Assembly: GCA_036703985.1 (NCBI GenBank) | Contig: DATNQN010000104.1 | Span: 16,871 to 80,870 of the forward strand | DNA: 64,000 nt | Origin: Leptolyngbyaceae cyanobacterium | Lineage (GTDB): Bacteria > Cyanobacteriota > Cyanobacteriia > Cyanobacteriales > Aerosakkonemataceae | Direction of reading: 5' to 3' | Part shown: piece by piece, positions 41,314-50,386 of the stretch | Position numbering within the stretch: position 1 is the stretch's first letter | Layout of the letters: every line of letters begins with the position of its first letter | Notes under the pieces: model-generated | Databases searched by the model: none | What the model was told of the DNA's origin: nothing | Seen by the model: the letters and a program-made list of their open reading frames with translations, nothing else | Translations under genes and position numbers: made by a program

Positions 41314-43611
41314 ATGGAAGAAAACCAAGCAAAGATAGATGTGTTAACAGCAGAAGCATTATCACTTTATTATCGCGGAGAATTTACGGAAGCCGAACGA
41401 AAATATCGAGAAATTTTACAACTTAATAGTAATCATGCGGAAGCATGGTGGGGTTTGGGAATAGTTTATTATATGCTGGGTGAATATCAAGATGCGCTAG
41501 AAATGTTGTATCGTTCTTTAGACTTCGATTCAGCCAGCCCTAACTCACACTATAGCTTAGGTTTAGTGTTAGAGAAAATTGGTTATCTTCCCCAAGCAGT
41601 CCAGGCTTATAAAAAAGCGATCGCACTCGCTCCTCACTGGATAGAAGTTTATGATAATTTAGGAAAAGTTCTCTCGGAAATGGGAGAAATCGAACAAGCC
41701 GAAGCTACTTACATTCAGGCAATTGCTACTGATAAAAAGAATTATATAAATTATCTAAATTTAGGCAATATTTTAATGATGAGGCAGCAAATTAAAGAAG
41801 CAATAGCTGCCTATGAAATGGCTCTCCAATTAAAACCTCGCGACCCCATAATTCTCAATAATTTAGGTTTAGCTTGGCAAGCTCAAAACGAACCAGTACA
41901 AGCCTCTCTTTATTTCGGATATGCTGCTTATCGTCAGGGAGATTACCAAGCAGCAATTACTCATTATAAAAACTTTTTAGCCAATCAAATAGGCGATGTG
42001 GAAGTTTATATTGCTCTTGCCGAATGCTATCAATATCTTGATTTATATGAAGAAGTTATCAAAACTTACCGAGAATGCCTGATATTTTATCCCCAAGTTG
42101 AGATTTATTTGCGATTAGCACTAACTTTGCAAGATAGCGGGCAAACTGAAGCTGCGATCGACATTATCAATGAAGCTTTAGAAATATTCCCCGATGAAAT
42201 ATCCCTACAACTAGAACAACTTAGAATCTTACCAATTATCTACGAAAATCAGGAAGAAATTAGATATTATCGCCATCGATTTAGTCAGGGTTTAGCCGAT
42301 TTAATTCAACGCACATCATTAGAAACACCAGAAGCAAAAGAAAGTGCTTTGAGAGCGATTGGTTGGCGAACGAACTTCTATTTACAGTATCAAGGTTGTA
42401 ATGATTTAGAATTACAAAAACAGTACGGTCAATTCGTGCATCGAGTGATGGCGGCTAACCATCCGGAATGGGTAAAAAAAGTTCCGATGCCAAATGTGGA
42501 TCGAGAGGAAAAAATACGCATTGGTTATGTTTCGGATTGCTTCCATTTTCACACTGTTGGTATGGTATTTCTTGGCTGGCTGAAAAATTGCGATCGCGAA
42601 AAATTTCACATCTCTTGTTACTACACTAATAACCAAATAGATGAGTACACCCAACAGTACCAAATCTCTTGCGATAACTTCTACCATATCCCTGATAATT
42701 TAGAAGCAATCTGTCAACAAATAATTGGCGATCGCATACACATTCTAGTATTTTTAGATATAGGCATGGTTCCCCAAATGACCCAGCTTGCAGCACTACG
42801 CCTTGCGCCAATTCAGTGTGCAGCCTGGGGACATCCAGTAACTACTGGTTTGCCAACCATTGATTATTTCCTTTCCGGTGATTTTATGGAACCGGAAAAC
42901 GCACAACAGCATTATTCAGAACAGTTAATTCGCTTACCTAATATAGGAATATCATATTCCAAACCAATCATTCCCGCACCAACCAAAACTCGCTTTGACT
43001 TTAATCTAAAAGAAAACGCTGTAATTTATATTTCCTGCCAATCCCTATTTAAATACTTACCTCAATACGATTATATTTTTCCATCAATTGCCCAACAAGT
43101 ACCCCAAGCACAATTCGTTTTTCTATCCCAACTGCCAGCACCGATTAACCAACAATTCCGCCAGCGTCTTCACCGCGCTTTTGCCGAATTTGGTTTGGAT
43201 AGCGAACAATATTGTATAATTTTACCTCGGCAAACCCATATAGATTATTGGCATCTCAATTTAGTATCGGATGTTTTTCTAGATACTTTTCGATTTACTG
43301 GATTTCTCACCACGTTAGAAAGTATTGCTTGTCGCTTACCTATTGTCACTTGTCCTGGTGAGTTCATGCGTTCTCGGCAATCTTACGGGATTTTGAAAAT
43401 GCTAGGAATTAGCGAAACGATCGCTCAAAATGAAGCAGAATATATTGAAATTGCCGTAAAGTTAGGATTGCAACCGGAATGGCGACATAGTATCGTAAAA
43501 CGAATCGGAAATTATCAAGAGTTTCTCTATGAGGACAAAGCTTGTATAGAAGCGCTTGAGGCATTTTTTGAGCAAGAGATCGGGGGATGGAGATCGTTAG
43601 AAGTACGGTGA
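41314..43611 (+). CDS. TPR plus O-GlcNAc-transferase-like (SPINDLY, GT41) glycosyltransferase
   Basis: A 765-residue protein. The N-terminal ~300 residues are about eight TPR units (YRGEFTEAERKYREILQLNSNHAEAWWGLGIVYYMLG). The C-terminal ~400 residues are the SPINDLY or GT41 domain, with IRIGYVSDCFHFHTVGMVF, ILVFLDIGMVPQMTQLAALRLAPIQCAAWGHPVTTGLPTIDYFLSGD, and a late SDVFLDTFRFTGFLTTLESIACRLPIVTCPGEFMRSRQS. Bacterial homologues are probable protein or glycan glycosyltransferases. The acceptor cannot be told. Co-transcribed with the antiporter, though the link is unclear. Confidence 0.88.
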   Translation: MEENQAKIDVLTAEALSLYYRGEFTEAERKYREILQLNSNHAEAWWGLGIVYYMLGEYQDALEMLYRSLDFDSASPNSHYSLGLVLEKIGYLPQAVQAYKKAIALAPHWIEVYDNLGKVLSEMGEIEQAEATYIQAIATDKKNYINYLNLGNILMMRQQIKEAIAAYEMALQLKPRDPIILNNLGLAWQAQNEPVQASLYFGYAAYRQGDYQAAITHYKNFLANQIGDVEVYIALAECYQYLDLYEEVIKTYRECLIFYPQVEIYLRLALTLQDSGQTEAAIDIINEALEIFPDEISLQLEQLRILPIIYENQEEIRYYRHRFSQGLADLIQRTSLETPEAKESALRAIGWRTNFYLQYQGCNDLELQKQYGQFVHRVMAANHPEWVKKVPMPNVDREEKIRIGYVSDCFHFHTVGMVFLGWLKNCDREKFHISCYYTNNQIDEYTQQYQISCDNFYHIPDNLEAICQQIIGDRIHILVFLDIGMVPQMTQLAALRLAPIQCAAWGHPVTTGLPTIDYFLSGDFMEPENAQQHYSEQLIRLPNIGISYSKPIIPAPTKTRFDFNLKENAVIYISCQSLFKYLPQYDYIFPSIAQQVPQAQFVFLSQLPAPINQQFRQRLHRAFAEFGLDSEQYCIILPRQTHIDYWHLNLVSDVFLDTFRFTGFLTTLESIACRLPIVTCPGEFMRSRQSYGILKMLGISETIAQNEAEYIEIAVKLGLQPEWRHSIVKRIGNYQEFLYEDKACIEALEAFFEQEIGGWRSLEVR

Positions 43612-43709
43612 TTTTTGATACTTGAGAATTTATCCTTCCGACTTTATCCTGCAAACTCGAACATTTTTTCTGCTTTCTCGTCTAGGTGGGAAACGAGTGA
43701 GAAATTTTT

Positions 43710-44630
43710 ATGAAAAAAGATACCAAACAAAAACTAATTCTAGCTCCTAAAATTGCGATCTTATGCCTTGCGGTGATTTTGCCGTTGGTCGGGAATCTAC
43801 AAGCGCAATCTTCCTTAGATTTAGAGATTATTTCCCATATTGAAAAATTAAAAGATCGTAACCAATTAGAACGTTTGAATGCCGTCAAAGCATTGCGGAA
43901 AATAGGTTCTCCGGCAATTTCCGCGCTAACGGTAGCTTTACGGGAAGAAGAAACAGAGATTCGCGGTGGTGCGGCTTTTGCTTTAGGCGCGATCGGTCAA
44001 GAAGCAAGATCGGCGATTCCCCATCTAATTGAAATGTTAAAAGATAACGACGAGCAAGTGCGTTTAGATGCGGCTGTAGCGTTAAGAAGAATTGGTTTTC
44101 CGGCGGTAGCTGCTTTGACCGAAGCATTGCAGAGTAAAGACGTACAGGTAAAGAGAGGCGCGACTTTTGCATTAGCGGGAATTGGTACTCAAGCTAAAGA
44201 AACAGTCCCCATGCTGATCGAAATGTTGAAAGATAACGACGAGCAAGTACGTTTGAATGCGGCGATCGCTTTACGGGGAATTGGTTCTCCCGCCGTACCG
44301 GAATTAAATAAAGCATTGCAAGATAAAAACGAACGAGTTCGCAGAGGTGCTGCGATCGCATTGGGGAAAGCCACTACTTCCAATGTGCCTTCTATTACTA
44401 AAAAACTACGAGGAGACGATCGGCCATCAAGCAAACAACTAAATGTTAATCGATGTGCCTCTTTTCCAGCTCCTACTCCCACTAGCTACCGTCCCGGTTC
44501 TTGCGCCATGACTCCTACCCCTCGCGTGACTCCCACCCCCGCGCCTCGCGTGACTCCCAAACCGATTCCTTGTAGCGTAATTCCCAACGCTGGCGGAACC
44601 AGAATTCCTCAAAACAAAGGGTTACTTTAA
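43710..44630 (+). CDS. Exported HEAT-repeat (PBS-lyase type) protein
   Basis: A 306-residue protein with a signal peptide (MKKDTKQKLILAPKIAILCLAVILPLVGNLQAQ). The mature protein has about six to seven HEAT repeats of the phycobilisome-lyase type (LNAVKALRKIGSPAISALTVALREEETEIRGGAAFALGAIG). Two of the repeat blocks share LIEMLKDNDEQVRL...A exactly, so they were recently duplicated. The last ~70 residues are Pro/Thr rich with three cysteines (TPTPRVTPTPAPRVTPK). It is probably periplasmic, with a protein-binding role, since exported proteins cannot act on cytoplasmic phycobilisomes. Confidence 0.85.
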   Translation: MKKDTKQKLILAPKIAILCLAVILPLVGNLQAQSSLDLEIISHIEKLKDRNQLERLNAVKALRKIGSPAISALTVALREEETEIRGGAAFALGAIGQEARSAIPHLIEMLKDNDEQVRLDAAVALRRIGFPAVAALTEALQSKDVQVKRGATFALAGIGTQAKETVPMLIEMLKDNDEQVRLNAAIALRGIGSPAVPELNKALQDKNERVRRGAAIALGKATTSNVPSITKKLRGDDRPSSKQLNVNRCASFPAPTPTSYRPGSCAMTPTPRVTPTPAPRVTPKPIPCSVIPNAGGTRIPQNKGLL

Positions 44631-45305
44631 TCGAATGCCGCCACATTAGTGTTCGGCCAAAAGGCAGTCATATCGTAAAATGGTTGAGACAGGTTTGATG
44701 GATTTCGCGATCGCTTTACCCATCTTTACAAAAAAAATTTTCTAGAAAAAAGTTTTGTGGTAATTTTCCGCAACCAAGGTAAGGCAAATCAAGAAAAAGC
44801 GATCGAACTCTCTTAGCCTAATACTTTTAGATTTTCATGACGATAACTAACTAATCCTCCCCCTGGGGGGGATTGAAAATAAATAGGTAACGTTTTACCT
44901 TTAAATTCATGGCTAGTAGCTATGTTCGATAAATGGGACAACATTATTCGCGATCGGGCGATCGCGAGAACGTTGAATTATTCTGTGTCCTAATTCACCA
45001 TTTCGCTTTCCCAATCAAAAAGAACATTTTTTACCCTGGATAAGTAGAAAGCGAGATGCACCCTAAATAAACGCCTACTTCCTTCAATGCAATCACCTTA
45101 GGAAGTCATTCTATTGAATAGCTCAATTAAGGTGCTTTGGGAAAGAGGGGTAAAACCCCTAATTTGCTTAATTCTTATGGCTGTAATCAGTTTGGAGAAT
45201 GTTAAGAATTAAAAAGTAGTATATAGAACATTTGTATGTTACTTTTCTGAAGATAAAAGTATATATTTTTACTATGTAGATATAGATGCACCCTGAACCA
45301 ACGTT

Positions 45306-45331
45306 AAGCCCCCTTGATTAAAGGGGGTTTT
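45306..45331. terminator. Bidirectional-type hairpin with T-run
   Basis: AAGCCCCCTTGATTAAAGGGGGTTTT: a 9-bp stem (AACCCCCTT-like with AAGGGGGTT) and a T-run after it. It is not directly behind any gene in the window. Confidence 0.55.
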
Positions 45332-45382
45332 ACTTTGTGCTTGCCGAACAAATGGGTTTACTGAGATTTTGCACTAAGACTC

Positions 45383-45497
45383 AGATCTTGCACCAGGGCT
45401 AGAAACCGGGTTTCTTGCCAGCAGCCTTAGCTGAAAGCCTATATTTCTCGTTTAGAAACCCGGTTTTTGATGTCTTCTTGAGAATGGTGCAAGATCT
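45383..45497. repeat. Fold-back repeat with 13-bp inverted ends
   Basis: AGATCTTGCACCA at 45383-45395 is mirrored exactly at 45485-45497. Inside lie the palindromes AGAAACCGGGTTTCTT (45401) and AGAAACCCGGTTTTT (45454), also inverted to each other, so the whole 115 bp can fold on itself. The inner palindrome is shared with the 3' end of the gene at 9379. Confidence 0.65.
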
Positions 45498-45521
45498 AAG
45501 AAGAGGCTCCAGCTTCTGTTT

Positions 45522-45570
45522 CTCGTTCCCAGGTTCAATCTGGGAATGAGGTTTTGGAGGTTCTACCTCC
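45522..45570. repeat. REP-like palindrome, third copy
   Basis: CTCGTTCCCAGGTTCAATC, TGGGAATGAGG and GGAGGTTCTACCTCC repeat the design of the copies next to the RAYT pseudogene at 28.3-28.9 kb. It ends ~20 bp from the stop codon of the Wzc-like gene. Confidence 0.65.
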
Positions 45571-45589
45571 ATTGCTGCAAAATTTGAGT

Positions 45590-47707
45590 TTAAAACCAAC
45601 TACCGATTGCATGATTAGCCACTACGCCCAAAACTGGTGTTTTAGCTACTTTTAACTCTTCTAATGCTTGTTCTAATAAGGGGCGTTTTAGCTTACCCAG
45701 ACCGACTACCAATAAAACTCCATTCGTATTAGCTGCCATCCAAGAAATATCTGCCACGCCAATCAGGGATGGAGTATCGTAGATCACTACATCAAAATTA
45801 TCTTGCAGTTGTTCCATTAAATCTTGCATTTTCGGAGATGCGATCACTTTCAGCGGTTCTGATAAAGCAGAACCGGAAGCCATGATAAATAAGTTATCTT
45901 CTAGATGCGATCGCTCAATAACTTCGGTGAAATTAATATCTTTTGAAATAACATCTGTTAATCCCTTCTGACTTAACAAACCCAAGTAATCGTGAAGAGA
46001 TGGTTCCCGCAGATTAGTATCTACTAACAATACTTTTTGGCCGATTGCAGCGATCGTTCGTGCTAAATGTACGGCAACCGTAGACTTACCTTCTTTAGCA
46101 GCAGATGAGCTTATCACGAGAGAACGAATAGAAATATCGGGACTGAGGAAATGAATGTTCGTATAAAGAGAACGAAAAGTTTCCTGGAAGCGATTATTAT
46201 GGCGTTGGGTAATTTTTTTATGCTGAAAACCTTTTAGATAAGCATAAAATAATTTAGGTAAAAAACTCCTCTTATCGACATAAGTAAATTTTTTAACTTC
46301 GCGCTCAAAGGGAATTATTCCGAGCAATGGAAATTTAGTAATAAATTTTAATTCTTTCGGAGAATAGAGAATATTAATCACTTTATCTAGCCCTAAAGCT
46401 GCTCCCAAGCCTACTAAAAAACCTAGCAACGTTCCCAAAATCAAATTTTTCTTAAAAGTAGGGGGAGAAGGTTCGGGATCGGTAACGGGCGTGAGTAATT
46501 GCCAAGGCACTTCTCTTTGGGCAGAATCAATTCGTAAAGCTTCTCTTTTGGTTAAAAATTGATTCAAATTCTCAGTGGCAATTTTTAATTCTCGTTGGAT
46601 ATCCGAGTATTGGCGAGCTAACATGGGTAATTGCTCTAATTGCCCATTTAAGCGATTTATAGCTTGGCTTAAAGCTTGATTGCGAGAGTCAATTTCCCGG
46701 ATTTGGTCGGCAAGCTCTTTCTGCACTTGTTGCCCTTCCTGTTTCAGCAAAGGAAGCAAATTCTGCCGCTTTTCTCGTAGGGATTGGATATTTGGATTGA
46801 CTTCCGAAAATCGAGTGGAATCCTTGGCAATCTGAAGGTCTATTTCTTTAATTTGCCCTAATAAATTTTGATAGCGGCTAGACTGACTCAGCACGGAAGC
46901 AGTAGCAGATTCTCTAGGTTGCAGCAACAATTCTTTTTGTAGGTTGGTATAAATAGAACGAGCTTCATCTAATTTTACTTGGTTGTCTAACCTTTGTGTT
47001 GTCAAGGTGCTGATTTGAGACGATAGTTGTTGACTTTGCGTTTCCGGATCGATCAAGTTATACCGTTGTCGAAATTTTTGCAATCTTTCTTGCAAGATTT
47101 CTACCCGTGACTGTAATTCCGGTAGCTGTTTTTCGACAAATTCAAGTCCTTGAAGAATGTCTCTTTGGCGTTGTTCTAAGCTGTAATTAAGATATGATTG
47201 GGCAACTAAATCGAGTACAGCCCGAACTTCCTTTCCATTTGGGCTTCGATATGCAACTTCTAGAATTGTATTATTTGGTGAAAGACTTAAGTTGCTAACA
47301 ATTGAACCGTAATTAATCCCAGGATATTGAGGTTGAAGTTTTTCGATGACAGGAGATAGCAGTTTAGGACTTTTTAAAATCCTTAGCTTAGTTGCATCCA
47401 AAGCAGACTGAGGGCTATTTTCTTGTTTGCTGCTCAAGGTACCGGGAACGGAGGATATGATTTGCGTTTCTACAGTTGCAGGCTCGACTAAAACCTCAAA
47501 TCTAGCTTGATATACTGGTTTTTCTTTTAAAGCCTTCAAGGAAGAAGCCGTTGCTAATGCGATCGTCATTCCAACCACTATTAGTATTCGCCGACGGATC
47601 GCTGCTAAAACTTGACCTAGATCTAATCCGCCTTCATTACTGTCATCGGATTGAGCTATGGTAGCTAAAGGGAAGGGTTTTTGAGAGTATCGTCGTCTAG
47701 CCTTCAT
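45590..47707 (-). CDS. Wzc-like polysaccharide co-polymerase with BY-kinase domain, no tyrosine tail
   Basis: A 705-residue inner-membrane protein. Residues 28-~70 include the first helix (RRRILIVVGMTIALATASSL) of a Wzz domain. A long periplasmic coiled coil follows (EILQERLQKFRQRYNL; YQNLLGQIKEIDLQIAKDSTRF), then a second helix near 430 (LILGTLLGFLVGLGAALGL). The cytoplasmic BY-kinase has Walker A SSAAKEGKSTVAV, Walker A' LLVDTNLREP and Walker B VVIYDTPSL. It controls export and chain length of polysaccharide. The protein ends at NHAIGSWF without the Tyr-rich tail that is usually phosphorylated, and the stop lies near a REP-like repeat. Confidence 0.87.
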   Translation of the reverse strand: MKARRRYSQKPFPLATIAQSDDSNEGGLDLGQVLAAIRRRILIVVGMTIALATASSLKALKEKPVYQARFEVLVEPATVETQIISSVPGTLSSKQENSPQSALDATKLRILKSPKLLSPVIEKLQPQYPGINYGSIVSNLSLSPNNTILEVAYRSPNGKEVRAVLDLVAQSYLNYSLEQRQRDILQGLEFVEKQLPELQSRVEILQERLQKFRQRYNLIDPETQSQQLSSQISTLTTQRLDNQVKLDEARSIYTNLQKELLLQPRESATASVLSQSSRYQNLLGQIKEIDLQIAKDSTRFSEVNPNIQSLREKRQNLLPLLKQEGQQVQKELADQIREIDSRNQALSQAINRLNGQLEQLPMLARQYSDIQRELKIATENLNQFLTKREALRIDSAQREVPWQLLTPVTDPEPSPPTFKKNLILGTLLGFLVGLGAALGLDKVINILYSPKELKFITKFPLLGIIPFEREVKKFTYVDKRSFLPKLFYAYLKGFQHKKITQRHNNRFQETFRSLYTNIHFLSPDISIRSLVISSSAAKEGKSTVAVHLARTIAAIGQKVLLVDTNLREPSLHDYLGLLSQKGLTDVISKDINFTEVIERSHLEDNLFIMASGSALSEPLKVIASPKMQDLMEQLQDNFDVVIYDTPSLIGVADISWMAANTNGVLLVVGLGKLKRPLLEQALEELKVAKTPVLGVVANHAIGSWF

Positions 47708-47806
47708 GTTGCCACAATTTTTTTCATAGCTCCCAATTTGACGGCATTTTGCCGTGACAAATATATCCTAATTTAGCTTATTTAGCTTGGAGCAGAGGTC
47801 GCTCAG

Positions 47807-49027
47807 CTATAGATAATTAAAAATTATACGGGAAAATTCTTCAGCAGAGTTTTGTTCGGCGAAGGATTTCATTTTAGAGCGATCGCACAACTTTTCCGAA
47901 TCTCCCGACAAAAATCTTACCAATGCCTGACCGATCTCCTGCGGTACAGTAGAATCAACTGTTATGCCAAGTTCGTAGCTTCGGACAATTTCTCCCATCA
48001 ATCCATAATCCGAACTAAGAACGGGTTTTTCGGCAGCAGCGGCTAAAAGCAGAATACCGCTCATTCCCACATGACGTTGATATGGTGCTAGAACAACATC
48101 TGTTAATTGAAAGTACCCCTGTACGTCCTCCTCTGGAATAAATTCGTAACGATTGATAATTTGGATTGGTTTGGATTGGCAAATTTCTGCGATCCGAGAT
48201 TTTAACTGCGCTTCTATATTTGATTCTCCTACAAGTAACAAACACATTTTCTGGCAAATTTCGTCAGACAAAGCCGAAACAGCGTCAAGTAATTGATAAA
48301 TCCCCTTTCGAGTCGTCAAAGCACCAAACAAAAGAAATATTTTTCTGTTTTGTTCAATGCCTAAACTTGCTCTCAAACCGATCGAGTCTAGTTCGGAAGT
48401 CTTGAATATTTCTACCGGATCTGGTAAAGTTACTGCTCTGACGTGAGTATTAAATTTATCGAAATGTTTGACTGCTAAAAAATCTAAACAAAATAAGTTC
48501 TGTAATTGTGGATTTTGCAGAATTCTAGATAAGGCAATTTTTTCCCGCCACTGTTGCAGTCGTTCTTTCTGAGAAGGAAAGTAGTTCGTCAATTCATTGT
48601 AGTGAAATGTCGGTCTGAAATAAATTCCCGAAAACGGGCAGGGAGGTTTGCCTCCCAATGCCAATGGTAACTCACAGGTGTCAAAGTACATGAGTAAGCC
48701 GTGAGTGGCATTTAGTTTTTTTGCATATTTACAGAATATCTGCCATTCCTGAAAATTCCGAAAAGCTCTTTTAAGACGCGACTTTCGAGAATTGAGGTTG
48801 GCTTCTTCTTCAGGGGTAATGGCAATAAACTGGATATTTTTCTGGCGATCGCTTTTAGCAGTCTCTACTACATCAGCGTGTTCTTGAAGAAATTTGGGAG
48901 ATACGACAATATAGAGATTACCCGATAGTTTTTGTTCATACCAATACTTAATTAAATGTTGGATGTAATTTGGGTGATGACCTTTTACGGAAAGATCGAA
49001 TAGCATGATTTTGCGATCGCATTCCAT
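47807..49027 (-). CDS. GT4-family glycosyltransferase
   Basis: A 406-residue protein with a GT-B fold. Residues 8-20 (MLFDLSVKGHHPN) start the N-terminal Rossmann domain. The C-terminal half has IFLLFGALTTRKGIYQLLDAV, LLLVGESNIEAQLKSRI and a nucleotide-binding end, DVVLAPYQRHVGMSGILLLAAAAEKPVLSSDYGLMGEIVRSYELGI. The common E-x7-E site is only loosely kept (MSGILL..AAA..PVL). Transfers a sugar from an activated donor, substrate unknown. An alternative start at the second ATG would drop seven residues. Ten bp after the methyltransferase gene on the same strand. Confidence 0.78.
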   Translation of the reverse strand: MECDRKIMLFDLSVKGHHPNYIQHLIKYWYEQKLSGNLYIVVSPKFLQEHADVVETAKSDRQKNIQFIAITPEEEANLNSRKSRLKRAFRNFQEWQIFCKYAKKLNATHGLLMYFDTCELPLALGGKPPCPFSGIYFRPTFHYNELTNYFPSQKERLQQWREKIALSRILQNPQLQNLFCLDFLAVKHFDKFNTHVRAVTLPDPVEIFKTSELDSIGLRASLGIEQNRKIFLLFGALTTRKGIYQLLDAVSALSDEICQKMCLLLVGESNIEAQLKSRIAEICQSKPIQIINRYEFIPEEDVQGYFQLTDVVLAPYQRHVGMSGILLLAAAAEKPVLSSDYGLMGEIVRSYELGITVDSTVPQEIGQALVRFLSGDSEKLCDRSKMKSFAEQNSAEEFSRIIFNYL

Positions 49028-49037
49028 TTTGGCTAAT

Positions 49038-49892
49038 TTATTTCACTCCTATTACTGTCATTCCTCTAAATAACAGCGGCGTACTTGCGATTTTATTTCT
49101 TAACGAAAATGGCAATTTATCAAGGATTTTTTCCGCCAATTTAATCAAATATAATATGCTTTGATTAAGAGTGATTTCTATGTGATGATTTTTATTATTT
49201 TTAACCCAAATTACTTTAGTAAATCCAACGTTACAAAACAGTTCATATAATTCAGCTAATGTATACTCCTTTAGGTGAAATCCGGTTGCTGTTTCATCAA
49301 AATAGCGAGAAATATCGTGAGGCCCAGATAATCGATTTGGTGTAATACAAATGTAGATTCCTTGCGGAGACAATGCTTTGTATATATTCTGAAGTTGATC
49401 GAGAGCATCATCAGGATGTAAGTGTTCCATTAGTTGATGACTGTAAGCAACATCAACGCTATTTTCAGGAACGGGAATGCTACAACCATCAGAAAGTACA
49501 AAATCAAGATTTGGTGGTAATTCTACTTGCTTGGTAATTTCTGTAGAAACATCAACTGCATAAACTTTTTTGACTTGTTTGGATACGGCGATCGCTAAAT
49601 TGCAATCTCCTGGCCCAATTTCTAAATACGTTTTATTAGTACTTAAATAACGCTCTAGTAACTGCATACGTTGAGCAACTATCCAAGCCGTATCTTCCGG
49701 GCTATATTTGCGAGTTAGTTGGGAATGATGGGGAACTTTCCTGTACAATTCATCATACAACTTAGTATATAACCATTGTCTTTCTTCCTTGGTCGAATCC
49801 CGCAGCCGTCCGGCCAACTCTTTTTCAATTTCATAATGTTCTTTTAATTGTTCAAAACTTCTTTTTTCGGAACTCGTTACTTTTACTTTCAT
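49038..49892 (-). CDS. Class I SAM-dependent methyltransferase
   Basis: A 284-residue protein with the SAM motif YLEIGPGDCNLAIAVSKQ at about residue 98, VYAVDVS (motif II), SVDVAYSHQLMEHLHPDDA (post-I acidic and motif IV) and GIYICITPNRLSGPHDISRYFD. The pattern is that of the methyltransferase 11 group. It is upstream of the GT4 gene by 10 bp, in the same operon, so it may methylate a sugar or lipid of the surface glycan. A basic N-terminal coiled region (EKRSFEQLKEHYEIEKELAGRL) precedes the domain. Confidence 0.82.
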   Translation of the reverse strand: MKVKVTSSEKRSFEQLKEHYEIEKELAGRLRDSTKEERQWLYTKLYDELYRKVPHHSQLTRKYSPEDTAWIVAQRMQLLERYLSTNKTYLEIGPGDCNLAIAVSKQVKKVYAVDVSTEITKQVELPPNLDFVLSDGCSIPVPENSVDVAYSHQLMEHLHPDDALDQLQNIYKALSPQGIYICITPNRLSGPHDISRYFDETATGFHLKEYTLAELYELFCNVGFTKVIWVKNNKNHHIEITLNQSILYLIKLAEKILDKLPFSLRNKIASTPLLFRGMTVIGVK

Positions 49893-50386
49893 AGCAATAT
49901 AATTGGTTTGCTTTCACCAGATTGAGTTATCCTAAGTTTGATAAAAATTTTTTAGATTACCCCACCTTTCAACAATGCAAATTATTATTTTTGGCCATTT
50001 TAAGCGGAAGTTTAGCAGTATAACACCTGTAGCTTGTGAATAAGAAATTACTTATCATTCAAGCTAGCTACAAAGTAACACGCTGGTGAGTGGAGCTTGT
50101 CATATGATAACTTGTCAAGATTACCGTTCGACAAGACCAGAAATTTGCTTTTGAGGTCTGTAATATAGGTTGTCTCCGTACATTTTAATTGATATATCAC
50201 GGATTGATAAGGATAAATGGGGAACTTTATCAAATCTTTAATAACTAATTGGCGAGAATTCAGTATAATTACCCCTAGAGTTAACTTAAATAATCCAGAT
50301 TGGGAAGAAATTTAAACAAATTGACGTAATCAAAATGATGTGGAGTTCACAGAGTTTACTTAATGTAAATTTGGATAGCCTTTCTT
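49893..50386. other. Divergent promoter region, ~490 bp
   Basis: Lies between the minus-strand methyltransferase operon and the plus-strand GT4 genes. A+T rich. I see no gene, repeat or terminator that I can support; it must carry the promoters of both operons. Confidence 0.5.

Larger units (their letters stand above)
44631..45589. other. Gene-free interval of ~960 bp rich in repeats
   Basis: No credible gene in either strand. GATGCACCCT occurs at 45055 and 45291. CCTCCCCCTGGGGGGGATTG near 44855 is a strong short palindrome. A terminator-like hairpin is at 45306, a fold-back repeat at 45383 and a REP-like palindrome at 45522. It separates the HEAT-repeat gene from the polysaccharide region. 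Confidence 0.6.

Noticed and set aside
44631..45589. Possible tRNA or CRISPR in the gene-free interval
   Set aside because: GGTTCAATC-like sequence belongs to the REP palindrome, no cloverleaf can be formed, and repeats are not regularly spaced.
45399..45599. 66-codon minus frame
   Set aside because: Consists of REP-like and fold-back repeats only.
50048..50233. 61-codon minus frame in the divergent promoter region
   Set aside because: No start signal, no family and extreme A+T content.
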